Notes under the pieces: generated by a model
Seen by the model: the letters and a program-made list of their open reading frames with translations, nothing else
Databases searched by the model: none
What the model was told of the DNA's origin: nothing
Assembly: GCF_000975035.1 (NCBI RefSeq)
Contig: NZ_BBRA01000001.1
Location: forward strand, 310,001-374,000
DNA from: Demequina flava
GTDB taxonomy: Bacteria > Actinomycetota > Actinomycetes > Actinomycetales > Demequinaceae
DNA: 64,000 nucleotides
Direction: 5' to 3'
Program-made: the position numbers and the translations under genes
Shown here: positions 24,639 through 32,494 of the stretch, piece after piece
Layout: each line of letters opens with the position of its first letter
How positions within the stretch are numbered: position 1 is the stretch's first letter

Positions 24639-24793
24639 GCGTCTCCACACACTTCGCCGTCGCCCCTCATCCTCCGTTTTCGGGGAGGGCCGATGCCTGG
24701 GTTCCGTTTTTGGGACATAGGCGCCCGTTTCGGCGCCCATCCGGGCATTCATGTCCTATTGATGTTCGGCGCGCACAGGGCCGATGCTCGGGT
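24639..24793. other. Gene-free stretch between the Cys-rich peptide gene and the ABC exporter 3' end
   Basis: Two recurrent motif copies lie here (24688-24696 and 24779-24787), both on the plus strand and both with the extended form ending GGGTT. Between them is a nested palindrome: GGACAT (24713-24718) pairs with ATGTCC (24751-24756) around two GGCGCC halves. It is a likely terminator of the exporter gene. Confidence 0.5.
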
Positions 24794-26707
24794 TTAAGCC
24801 GGCGGTGCTGTCGCCTGGTCGTGGGCGAGGGTTGCGTAGAGCCCGCCGGCCGCCATCAGGTCGCGGTGCGAGCCCGACTCCGCGATCTTCCCCGCGTCGA
24901 CGACGTGGATGACGTCAGCGTCCCGGATCGTGGAGAGCCGGTGCGCCACCACCAGAGTCGTACGCCCGCGTGCGGCGCGATCGAGTGCGCTCTGCACCAC
25001 GCGTTCGGACACGGTGTCGAGAGCGCTCGTCGCCTCATCCAGCAGCAGCACGGGCGGGTCCTTGAGCAGCACGCGCGCGATCGCGATGCGCTGCTTCTCT
25101 CCACCAGACAGACGGTAGCCACGCTCTCCGACGAGCGTGTCGTAGCCGTCCTCGAACTGTGTGATCTGCTCGTGGATGTTAGCGGCCCTGCACGCCTCTT
25201 CTAGCTCTTCGTCAGTGGCGTCCGGCTTGGCGTACCGCAGGTTGTCGGCGATGGATGCGTGGAACAGATAGGTCTCCTGGCTCACTACGCCGACCTCGTC
25301 GACGATCGATGCATGAGTCAGGTGACGCACATCCTCGCCCGCGAACTTCACCGCTCCGCCCGTGGCCTCATGAAGGCGCGCGGCGAGGTACACGATGGTG
25401 GTTTTGCCGGCCCCGGAGGGGCCCACGAAGGCAACCGTCTGCCCTGGTGACACGGCAAACGAGACTCCATCCAGCGTCGGCCGCAGCTCAGGCGAACTGC
25501 CCGGATACCGGAACGTCACGTCGTCAAACTCCACCGATCCCAAAGGACCGGGAGCCTCGGAGACGTTCCGAGCATCGGGCTTATCCGTGATCTCCGGGGT
25601 GAGGTCGAGGTACTCAAAGATGCGCGCGAACAGCGCCCGTGAGGTCTGGATCTCGAGCGCGACGCGCATGAGCGCCATGAGGGGGAACAGCAGGCGTCCC
25701 TGGATCGCAGTGAACGCGACGATGGTTCCGGCAGTGATGGACGGTTCGAATCCCTGATCGAGCGACCGCGCGATCAGATAGCCCGAGACCAGGTAGATCA
25801 CCGCAGGCACCGAGCTCATGATGACGTTGACGAGCCCAAAGAACCACTGTCCCGACATCGACAGGCGCACCTGGAGGTCCACCTGGTTGTCGTTCTCTGC
25901 GCTGTAGCGCTCAGACTCCAGGCGTTGACGATTGTGGACCTTCGAGAGCAGGATTCCGCTGACAGACAGGGTCTCCTGCGTGATCGCCGTCATTTCCGAC
26001 AGCGACTCTTGAGTACGTGACGCCAGTCGCGCGCGGACCTGCCCGACTTTGCGCTGCACCATCACGAGAATCGGCATCATCACGACAGCCACCAGGGTGA
26101 GCCGCCAGTCCAGCAGGATCATCGCGACCAGCGAGGCGATCACCGTGACCGTATTGCCCACGATCGACGTCACGAATGTGGTCAGCACGCCGGAGACGCC
26201 GCCCACATCGTTGCCCAGCCGGGACTGGATGTCGCCGGTGCGCGTGCGGGTAAAGAAAGCGAGGTCCATCGACTGCAAGCGGTCAAACAGGCGGGTGCGA
26301 AGGTCCCCCGTGACCTTGTTGCCCACAGACGAGGTGATGTAGGTCTGCCACACGCTCAGCGCCGCGACCAGCAGGAAGATCACAATGACCAGTCCCACGA
26401 GTTGCGCGAGCAGCGTGAGGTCCGGGCCCGGTGCATCCTGCGGGAACAGCGCGTCGTCAAAGATCCGCTCGATGAGCAGCGGAGGGATTACGCCGGCCGA
26501 TGCTGTGATCAGCACCAGCACAGCCGTCACCGTGAGCGCGGCACGGTAGGGCTTGAACAGTGCGCCGACGCGGCGCCACAGGTGCGGAATGTCGGGGGCA
26601 TCCGCATTCGCAGCTCGCTGAGCGGCCTCATCTCGTTTGGCGACTCCCCTGCCTGAGCCGCCGCCCATGACTGCGCGGCGGGACCCTGGAGGCGCGGGAG
26701 TATGCAT
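24794..26707 (-). CDS. ABC exporter, fused membrane and ATPase domains
   Basis: A 637-residue ABC half-transporter of the multidrug/lipid exporter type. The six-helix membrane domain covers about 55-350. The ATPase domain carries FVGPSGAGKTT (Walker A), a Q-loop VVSQETYLFH, signature LSGGEKQR and VLLLDEATSALD (Walker B). Substrate is unknown; it would act as a homodimer or with an unlinked half. GTG at 26713 is possible, but ATG at 26707 lies six bases after the -10 box TAGGCT and is preferred as a leaderless start. The -10 box overlaps that of the divergent pentapeptide gene. Confidence 0.9.
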   Translation of the reverse strand: MHTPAPPGSRRAVMGGGSGRGVAKRDEAAQRAANADAPDIPHLWRRVGALFKPYRAALTVTAVLVLITASAGVIPPLLIERIFDDALFPQDAPGPDLTLLAQLVGLVIVIFLLVAALSVWQTYITSSVGNKVTGDLRTRLFDRLQSMDLAFFTRTRTGDIQSRLGNDVGGVSGVLTTFVTSIVGNTVTVIASLVAMILLDWRLTLVAVVMMPILVMVQRKVGQVRARLASRTQESLSEMTAITQETLSVSGILLSKVHNRQRLESERYSAENDNQVDLQVRLSMSGQWFFGLVNVIMSSVPAVIYLVSGYLIARSLDQGFEPSITAGTIVAFTAIQGRLLFPLMALMRVALEIQTSRALFARIFEYLDLTPEITDKPDARNVSEAPGPLGSVEFDDVTFRYPGSSPELRPTLDGVSFAVSPGQTVAFVGPSGAGKTTIVYLAARLHEATGGAVKFAGEDVRHLTHASIVDEVGVVSQETYLFHASIADNLRYAKPDATDEELEEACRAANIHEQITQFEDGYDTLVGERGYRLSGGEKQRIAIARVLLKDPPVLLLDEATSALDTVSERVVQSALDRAARGRTTLVVAHRLSTIRDADVIHVVDAGKIAESGSHRDLMAAGGLYATLAHDQATAPPA

Positions 26708-26713
26708 GGCCAC

Positions 26714-26723
26714 AGCCTAGAGT
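26714..26723. promoter_or_regulatory. Overlapping divergent -10 boxes for two leaderless genes
   Basis: AGCCTAGAGT holds TAGGCT on the minus strand (26719-26714) and TAGAGT on the plus strand (26718-26723), sharing two base pairs. Each is followed six bases later by a start codon (ATG 26707 minus, GTG 26730 plus). Both transcripts would be leaderless and the two promoters could not be used at the same time on one DNA molecule. Confidence 0.7.
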
Positions 26724-26729
26724 GACGGT

Positions 26730-27383
26730 GTGACTCGCATTTCCCCTCCTCGTGTGACCTCTTGGAGTTTCCCGGCGCTCGTGAGCGCGGACGCCTACGA
26801 CGTTGACGAGGGCCCGGTGTGGGAAGACCTCGAGTTTGTTCGCCTCGATATGAGCGATCGCGACTTCACTGATGCCGTGTTCACCGGGTGCCGATTTGAG
26901 GGTGTCGACCTGGCGCAATCACGTCTACGCGGGGCTTCCTTCACGGACTCGCAGATTGAGGCCGTCACCGCATCGGCGATAGAAGCTCCTCATAGCCGGT
27001 GGGCGCACTGCAGCATTGAAGTCTCACGGTTCGGTGCCGCTACCTGGCATGGCAGCACGTGGGATCAATGCCTCGTACGCGGATCCAAAGTCGGTTACGC
27101 GAACCTCCGCGCGGCGACCATCACCGACACTGTGTTCGAGGACTGCACCTTTGACGACCTCGATCTCATGGACGCCACGCTGAAGCGCGTGGCGTTTCGA
27201 GGTTGCCGCGTGGGGATGCTCACTGTGCGGGGCGCGGAGCTCACCGATGTCGATCTGACGGGTCTCGACTTCGACGGAGTCGATGACCCGGTAGCGCTTG
27301 CCGGAGCCCTCGTCTCGCATGAGCAACTCCTGGCGTTGGCGCCACTCATGGCCGCCAAAGCCGGCATCATCGTCGACGACTGA
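26730..27383 (+). CDS. Pentapeptide repeat protein
   Basis: A 217-residue protein made largely of A(D/N)LXX-like pentapeptide repeats that fold as a right-handed quadrilateral beta-helix (for example DFTDAVFTGCRFEGVDLAQS and YANLRAATITDTVFEDCTF). A short C-terminal helix (HEQLLALAPLMAAKAG) follows. Some pentapeptide proteins mimic DNA and protect gyrase, but this one is not clearly of the Qnr/MfpA type. The GTG at 26730 lies six bases after TAGAGT and has no Shine-Dalgarno. It is followed by trmL. Confidence 0.86.
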   Translation: MTRISPPRVTSWSFPALVSADAYDVDEGPVWEDLEFVRLDMSDRDFTDAVFTGCRFEGVDLAQSRLRGASFTDSQIEAVTASAIEAPHSRWAHCSIEVSRFGAATWHGSTWDQCLVRGSKVGYANLRAATITDTVFEDCTFDDLDLMDATLKRVAFRGCRVGMLTVRGAELTDVDLTGLDFDGVDDPVALAGALVSHEQLLALAPLMAAKAGIIVDD

Positions 27384-27406
27384 CCACTGCTGGAACAATG
27401 GCCTCC

Positions 27407-27871
27407 ATGTCAGCCGCGCCGCACCTGTGCTACTTCGAACCCCGCATCCCCGAGAACACGGGGGCTGCGATTCGCCTGTCCGCAGTGACGGGCGCGCATC
27501 TTCACCTCGTGGAGCCGCTCGGCTTCGACCTGTCCGAGCCCAAGCTCAAACGCGCGGGACTCGACTATCACGACCTCGCATCCGTGACCGTGCACGCAGA
27601 CTTTGATGCGTTTGCCGCCGCTATGCCGGAGTCGCGCATCTTTGCCTTCACCGCGCATGCAGAGACGATCTACTGCGACATTGAGTACCGGCCCGATGAC
27701 GTGTTGCTCTTTGGCCCCGAGCCCACGGGGCTGCCGGAAGAGGTCATGGCGCACCCGCGGGTCTCGGACCGAGTGCGCATCCCCATGATCCCGGGCCGCC
27801 GCTCGCTCAACCTCACTAACGCCGCGTCGCTCGTGACGTATGAAGCCTGGAGGCAGGCCGACTTCTCCTGA
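27407..27871 (+). CDS. trmL: tRNA (cytidine/uridine-34-2'-O)-methyltransferase
   Basis: A 154-residue SPOUT-fold methyltransferase that methylates the ribose of the wobble base in tRNA-Leu. FEPRIPENTGAAIRL at the start, LLFGPEPTGLPEEV (about 106-119) and IPMIPGRRSLNLTNAASLVTYEA with the knotted SAM site are diagnostic. An in-frame ATG nine bases upstream (27398) is possible. The later ATG is closer to the family start and lies seven bases after a weak -10-like AACAAT. No Shine-Dalgarno sequence precedes either. Confidence 0.93.
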   Translation: MSAAPHLCYFEPRIPENTGAAIRLSAVTGAHLHLVEPLGFDLSEPKLKRAGLDYHDLASVTVHADFDAFAAAMPESRIFAFTAHAETIYCDIEYRPDDVLLFGPEPTGLPEEVMAHPRVSDRVRIPMIPGRRSLNLTNAASLVTYEAWRQADFS

Positions 27872-27936
27872 CAGCAGGCCTTGTGGAAAAGCACCGCCGT
27901 GCACGACAATCGCCTCAGCTCAACGAAAGGCTGGTC

Positions 27937-28362
27937 ATGGAGACCGTCGTCATTTCCTTCCTGCTGGTCACGGGTGCTTTGTGCATCCTGGCTCAGGCCA
28001 TCGTCACCGTATACCGCCAGCGAGAAGCTGCTGCGACATCGGTCGCTCTCTTGGAGAAGTCTCAAGCCAAGTCTGCGCCAAAGCCACGAGCCAAGGCCTC
28101 CACGGCGAAAACCACCGCGGCGAAAACCAGTGCCGCTAAGTCGACGGCGAGCAAGACCTCTGCCGAGCCGGACCCTGCCGACAGCGACAATTCCGGAGAC
28201 GAGGAAGCCACCCCCACCACGCGGATGCTGGCGACCGTGGCCGGCGTACTCGGCGAGCGCACCCCCGCGGGCGCCCAGTTGGGCCTGCTGGGAGTGGGCC
28301 TCATGCTCATCGCCGTGGTGATGGTGCTCGACGTTTCGATCGCCTTCTCCATCAACACCTAG
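27937..28362 (+). CDS. Two-helix membrane protein with an Ala/Lys/Thr-rich linker
   Basis: A 141-residue protein of no recognised family. Residues about 4-25 are a first hydrophobic helix (VVISFLLVTGALCILAQAIVTV). Residues about 48-80 are a low-complexity, positively charged linker of AKTTAAK-like repeats. An acidic stretch follows, and residues about 112-137 form a second helix. GAAAGG precedes the ATG. A longer upstream frame is open but has no ribosome site. The linker may contact nucleic acid or the envelope, but this is only a possibility. It is convergent with the MFS gene. Confidence 0.6.
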   Translation: METVVISFLLVTGALCILAQAIVTVYRQREAAATSVALLEKSQAKSAPKPRAKASTAKTTAAKTSAAKSTASKTSAEPDPADSDNSGDEEATPTTRMLATVAGVLGERTPAGAQLGLLGVGLMLIAVVMVLDVSIAFSINT

Positions 28363-28371
28363 GCGAAATCG

Positions 28372-29730
28372 CTACGGCGTCGGATTCCGGTCGTCGTAGT
28401 CGCGGAACGTCTGCCCAGTGCGGGAGCGTGTCACGCGCGTCAGGACGCCCACGAGGCAAATGATGAGCAGTCCGCCAAACAAAGGCGGGCACCACAGGGC
28501 GACGGCGGTCGCGAAGATTCCTGCGTACATATCGCCGATGCGGGGGCCGCCGGTGACGACAACGACGAAAATTCCTTGGAGTCGCCCGCGCATTTCGTCC
28601 GGGGCCGCCTTGAGCGTCATGGTCTGGCGGAAAATCGCGGAGACCTCGTCCGAGGCGCCCATTCCGGCCATCGCGAGGCTCAGCAGAATGAGTGCTGGCC
28701 AGTAGATGCCGGACCAATCATCTGCCGCGTCGTGCGAAATCGCACCCATGACGAGCACTGTGACGCCGAACAGCGCCACGAATCCGCCGAACACGGCGAT
28801 GGCTCGCGACACCGCCAGCCCGTGCCGGTGGATGCGCGCGACTGGCCCCGAGAACAAGCTCGCGAGAATGGTTCCTGCCGCACCGGCGGCCGTGAGGGCA
28901 CCCACGGTCAGCGAGCCTCCACCCACGATCGTGGCGCCGAGCGCGGGGAACAGAACATACGGGCGCCCGAAGGTCATCGCAATGATGTCGACGATGAAAC
29001 TCATGCGGATATTCGGTGCACGCTTCAAGAATGCGGCGCCCTCGCGGATCTGTCCCCAGCCGGCCTCAACCTTCTCCCCCAGACGCGGCAGCGATGGCAG
29101 CATCCAGATCCCGAGGAAGCCCGCGGTGAACAACACCGCATCGATCGCGAAGGTCCACGGAAGTCCCACGGTCGCAGCGAGCACGCCCGCGAGCGCAGGA
29201 CCAACTGTCAACATGAGGCCAAAGCCGATGCCACCCAGGGCGGTGGCCCTCGAGATCATGTCCGGCGGCAGGATGCGGGGCGTGACGGAGGATCGCGTTG
29301 CCCCCGAGATGGTGGCGGCCACGGCGTTGACGGTTGTGACGAGGTAGAACGGCCACACCGGCGCATGCGCACCGTCGCCTTGGAGGACCGCGTCCCACGT
29401 CGACAACGCCACGAGCGCGAGGGTGCTCGCCCACGCGGTGAGTGAGGAAATGATGAGGATGCGACGACGATCAAAGACGTCGGCCAACATCCCGCCCCAC
29501 AGTCCCGCAATGATCATGGGGATTAGCGCGATGCCGCCCACCAGGCCTACAGCGAACGTGGATCCGGTGATCTCGAAAATCTGCAGCCCGACGGCAACGA
29601 TCGACATTTGTGAGCCAATGCCGGCGATCACACCACCGATCCACAGCCGCGCGAAGGCGGGAGATGCTTTGAGTGGGGCGAGGTCGACGAGCCGGCGCTG
29701 GCGCTGGCGAGGGGCTTCCGTCTGGGTCAC
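28372..29730 (-). CDS. MFS transporter, EntS/MFS_3-like exporter
   Basis: A 452-residue major facilitator with 12 hydrophobic helices. The MFS signature WGGMLADVFDRRRILI lies between helices 2 and 3, and the overall pattern resembles EntS-type exporters. Substrate is unknown; siderophore genes are absent. GTG at 29730 stands six bases after the -10-like TACACT (29742-29737) without a Shine-Dalgarno, so a leaderless transcript is likely. It is divergent from the first aminopeptidase gene, with a recurrent motif on the minus strand at 29791-29799 in the gap. Confidence 0.88.
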   Translation of the reverse strand: MTQTEAPRQRQRRLVDLAPLKASPAFARLWIGGVIAGIGSQMSIVAVGLQIFEITGSTFAVGLVGGIALIPMIIAGLWGGMLADVFDRRRILIISSLTAWASTLALVALSTWDAVLQGDGAHAPVWPFYLVTTVNAVAATISGATRSSVTPRILPPDMISRATALGGIGFGLMLTVGPALAGVLAATVGLPWTFAIDAVLFTAGFLGIWMLPSLPRLGEKVEAGWGQIREGAAFLKRAPNIRMSFIVDIIAMTFGRPYVLFPALGATIVGGGSLTVGALTAAGAAGTILASLFSGPVARIHRHGLAVSRAIAVFGGFVALFGVTVLVMGAISHDAADDWSGIYWPALILLSLAMAGMGASDEVSAIFRQTMTLKAAPDEMRGRLQGIFVVVVTGGPRIGDMYAGIFATAVALWCPPLFGGLLIICLVGVLTRVTRSRTGQTFRDYDDRNPTP

Positions 29731-29826
29731 CGCACAAGTGTACGGACCGTGGCCCCGTGCAAAGTTTCGCTGATAGCGGTACGTGTTCTCGCATCGGCCG
29801 TGCCCGCCTCATGAAAGAATCTCGCT

Positions 29827-32421
29827 ATGCCAGGTACAAACCTCACTCGCGCGGAAGCTGAAACCCGCGCCGCCATCGTCTCTACCGAGACCTACGACGT
29901 CGAGCTGGACCTCACCACCTCAGAGGAAACTTTCCACTCGACATCCACCGTCCGCTTCTCAGCCACTGCGGGCGAGTCAACCTTCATCGATCTGGTTGCA
30001 CCCACGGTGCACCGCATCGTCCTCAACGGCGAGGAACTCGACCCAGCCACGCACTTCGAGGACAGCCGCATTGCGCTCCCGAAGCTCGCCGCGAGCAACG
30101 AACTCGTGGTCGAAGCCACCGGTGAGTACATGAACACCGGCGAGGGCCTCCACCGCTTTGTCGACCCCGAAGACGGCGAGGTCTACCTCTACACCCAGTT
30201 CGAGGTCGCGGACACTCGCCGCGTGTTTGCCGTGTTCGAGCAGCCTGACCTGAAGGCGCAGTTCACCTTCACCGTCACGGCGCCGGACCACTGGCACGTG
30301 CTGAGCAACAACCCGGGAACCTCAAGCAAGGTCGACGGCACCATCGACATCGCGGGCACTGCGCGCGGCAAGCTGCGCTGGGAGTTCACCCAGACCACGA
30401 AGCTCCCCTGCTACGTCACGGCTCTTGTCGCCGGCCCGTATCACGAGGTCGAGGGCACCGTGGAGTCCCGCAAGGGCACGCTGCGCGCCAACGTGTACTG
30501 CCGCGCCGCACTTGCGCCGTACCTCGACGCAGACGTGATCCTGGACGACACTCAGAACGGATTCGCGTTTTACGAGGACAAGTTCCAGATGGACTACCCG
30601 TTCGAGAAGTACGACCAGATCTTTGTCCCCGAGTTCAACGCGGGTGCGATGGAGAACGCCGGCTGCGTCACGTTCCTCGAGGACTACGTGTTCCGTTCCA
30701 AGCCGCCGCAGGCACGCGTCGAACGCCGCACCGTCACGGTGCTGCACGAGCTCGCACACATGTGGTTCGGCGACCTCGTCACCATGAAGTGGTGGAACGA
30801 CCTGTGGCTGAACGAGTCCTTCGCGGAGTACGCCTCCACCGTCGCAACCGTGGAAACCACCAAGTGGAAGAACAACTGGGTCACGTTCAACTCGCTCGAG
30901 AAGACCTGGGCCGCTCGTCAGGACCAGCTGCCCAGCACGCACCCGATCATGGCGGACATCGCGGACCTCGAGGACGTTGAGGTCAACTTTGACGGCATCA
31001 CCTACGCCAAGGGCGCTTCCGTTCTGCGCCAGCTCGCCGCGTGGGTGGGCGAGGACGAGTTCTTCGCGGGCGTCGCCGAGTACTTCCGCAAGCACCACCA
31101 CTCCAACACCACGCTCAAGGACCTCCTGGTCGAGCTCGAGGCCACCTCCGGCCGCGACCTCAAGGACTGGTCCGAGGTGTGGCTTCAGAAGGCCGGCATC
31201 ACGACCCTGCGCCCACAGATCGAGGTGGACTCCCACGAGGACATCGCGTACTTCGCCGTGCGCCAAGAGGTGCCTGAGGAGTGGCCCACGCAGCGTCCGC
31301 ACCGTTTGGGCATCGGTGGCTACGACGTGATCATCGGCGACGACGGCAACGCACACCTTGAGCGCACCCTGCACGTCGAGATCGACGTCCGCGGAGAGCT
31401 CACGGAAGTTCCCGAGCTTGTCGGCAACCACCGCCCGGCGCTGATCCTCGTCAATGACGGTGACCTCGCTTACGCGAAGGTGCGCCTCGACGAGCAGTCC
31501 CTCGCCACGGCTGTGGAGCACGTCGCCGGGTTCTCGGACCCCCTGGCGCGCTCGATGGTGCTGTCCGCCGCATGGGACATGACCCGTGATGGTGAGATGC
31601 CGGCCCGTCAGTATGTGGAGCTCGTGCTGCGAGCGCTGCAGTCGGAGACCGAGTCCACGACCGTGATGGTGCTCCTGCGTCAACTCTCGACCACGCTCGG
31701 CTTGTACGTCCACCCCGATGTCGCCGACGAGGTCGCTGAGCATGCCGCAGACGCTCTGTGGGGCATGGCGCTGACCGCTGAGGCTAACTCGGACAGCCAG
31801 TTGCAGCTGGTGCGCGCATTCGCCACCCATGCCTCGACGGACAGCCACCTCGACACGCTCCAGGGCCTCATCGACGGCAAGCTGGTGCTCGAGGGCCTCG
31901 AGATCGACACGGACCTCACGTGGGATCTGCTTATCGGCCTCGTGGCCGGTGGACGGTGCGAAGAGGTCGCCATCGAGGTGCAGCTCACCAACGATGCCAC
32001 CGCATCCGGCCACCGCCGCGCCGCTCAGGCTCGCGCGACCATCCCCACCCCCGAGGGCAAGCGCAAGGCCTGGGACGCATTGGTCAACGCCGAGAAGGAC
32101 ATGCCCAACGCACTGCAGTTCTCCGCGACTGCCGGCTTTGGCCACGTCCACGACACCGACCTCCTGGTGCCGTTCGTCGACGAGTACTTCGCCTCGGTGA
32201 GGCGCGTTTACGAGACCAAGACCAACGAGATGGCCACGACCCTCATCGAGGGCCTGTACCCCGTCGAGTTGGCCGGTCGCCTGCCTGAACTTCAGGACAA
32301 GGCCGATGCTTGGCTCGCCGAAAACGAGGACGCTCACAGCGCGCTCAAGCGCCTGATCATCGAAGGTCGCGACGGCGTGCGCCGCGCGCTCGAAAACCAG
32401 GCGGTTGACGGCGCCGAGTAG
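29827..32421 (+). CDS. pepN: Aminopeptidase N, M1 family (first of a tandem pair)
   Basis: An 864-residue zinc aminopeptidase removing N-terminal residues from peptides. The exopeptidase motif GAMEN is at 273-277. The zinc site is HELAH (307-311) with the downstream Glu in LWLNESFAEY. The N-terminal beta-domain and helical ERAP1-like C-terminal domain are both complete. The ATG lies six bases after an AAGAAT box with no Shine-Dalgarno. Its protein is recognisably related, end to end, to the next gene, and a terminator separates the two, so they are independent paralogues. Confidence 0.95.
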   Translation: MPGTNLTRAEAETRAAIVSTETYDVELDLTTSEETFHSTSTVRFSATAGESTFIDLVAPTVHRIVLNGEELDPATHFEDSRIALPKLAASNELVVEATGEYMNTGEGLHRFVDPEDGEVYLYTQFEVADTRRVFAVFEQPDLKAQFTFTVTAPDHWHVLSNNPGTSSKVDGTIDIAGTARGKLRWEFTQTTKLPCYVTALVAGPYHEVEGTVESRKGTLRANVYCRAALAPYLDADVILDDTQNGFAFYEDKFQMDYPFEKYDQIFVPEFNAGAMENAGCVTFLEDYVFRSKPPQARVERRTVTVLHELAHMWFGDLVTMKWWNDLWLNESFAEYASTVATVETTKWKNNWVTFNSLEKTWAARQDQLPSTHPIMADIADLEDVEVNFDGITYAKGASVLRQLAAWVGEDEFFAGVAEYFRKHHHSNTTLKDLLVELEATSGRDLKDWSEVWLQKAGITTLRPQIEVDSHEDIAYFAVRQEVPEEWPTQRPHRLGIGGYDVIIGDDGNAHLERTLHVEIDVRGELTEVPELVGNHRPALILVNDGDLAYAKVRLDEQSLATAVEHVAGFSDPLARSMVLSAAWDMTRDGEMPARQYVELVLRALQSETESTTVMVLLRQLSTTLGLYVHPDVADEVAEHAADALWGMALTAEANSDSQLQLVRAFATHASTDSHLDTLQGLIDGKLVLEGLEIDTDLTWDLLIGLVAGGRCEEVAIEVQLTNDATASGHRRAAQARATIPTPEGKRKAWDALVNAEKDMPNALQFSATAGFGHVHDTDLLVPFVDEYFASVRRVYETKTNEMATTLIEGLYPVELAGRLPELQDKADAWLAENEDAHSALKRLIIEGRDGVRRALENQAVDGAE

Positions 32422-32443
32422 TACCGGCACTCACACGCGAAGA

Positions 32444-32476
32444 GGCGGGGTTGGCTGCGGCCGTCCCCGCCTTTTT
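32444..32476 (+). terminator. Terminator between the tandem aminopeptidase genes
   Basis: GGCGGGG (32444-32450) and CCCCGCC (32465-32471) pair around a 14-nt loop, followed by TTTTT. Confidence 0.88.
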
Positions 32477-32494
32477 GCGTGCCAGACTTAAACC

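Noticed and set aside
30322-32430. A 702-codon open frame antisense to pepN
   Set aside because: Long antisense frames are common in high-GC DNA. Its translation is repetitive Val/Leu/Gly/Arg with no domain, while the plus strand encodes a complete aminopeptidase.
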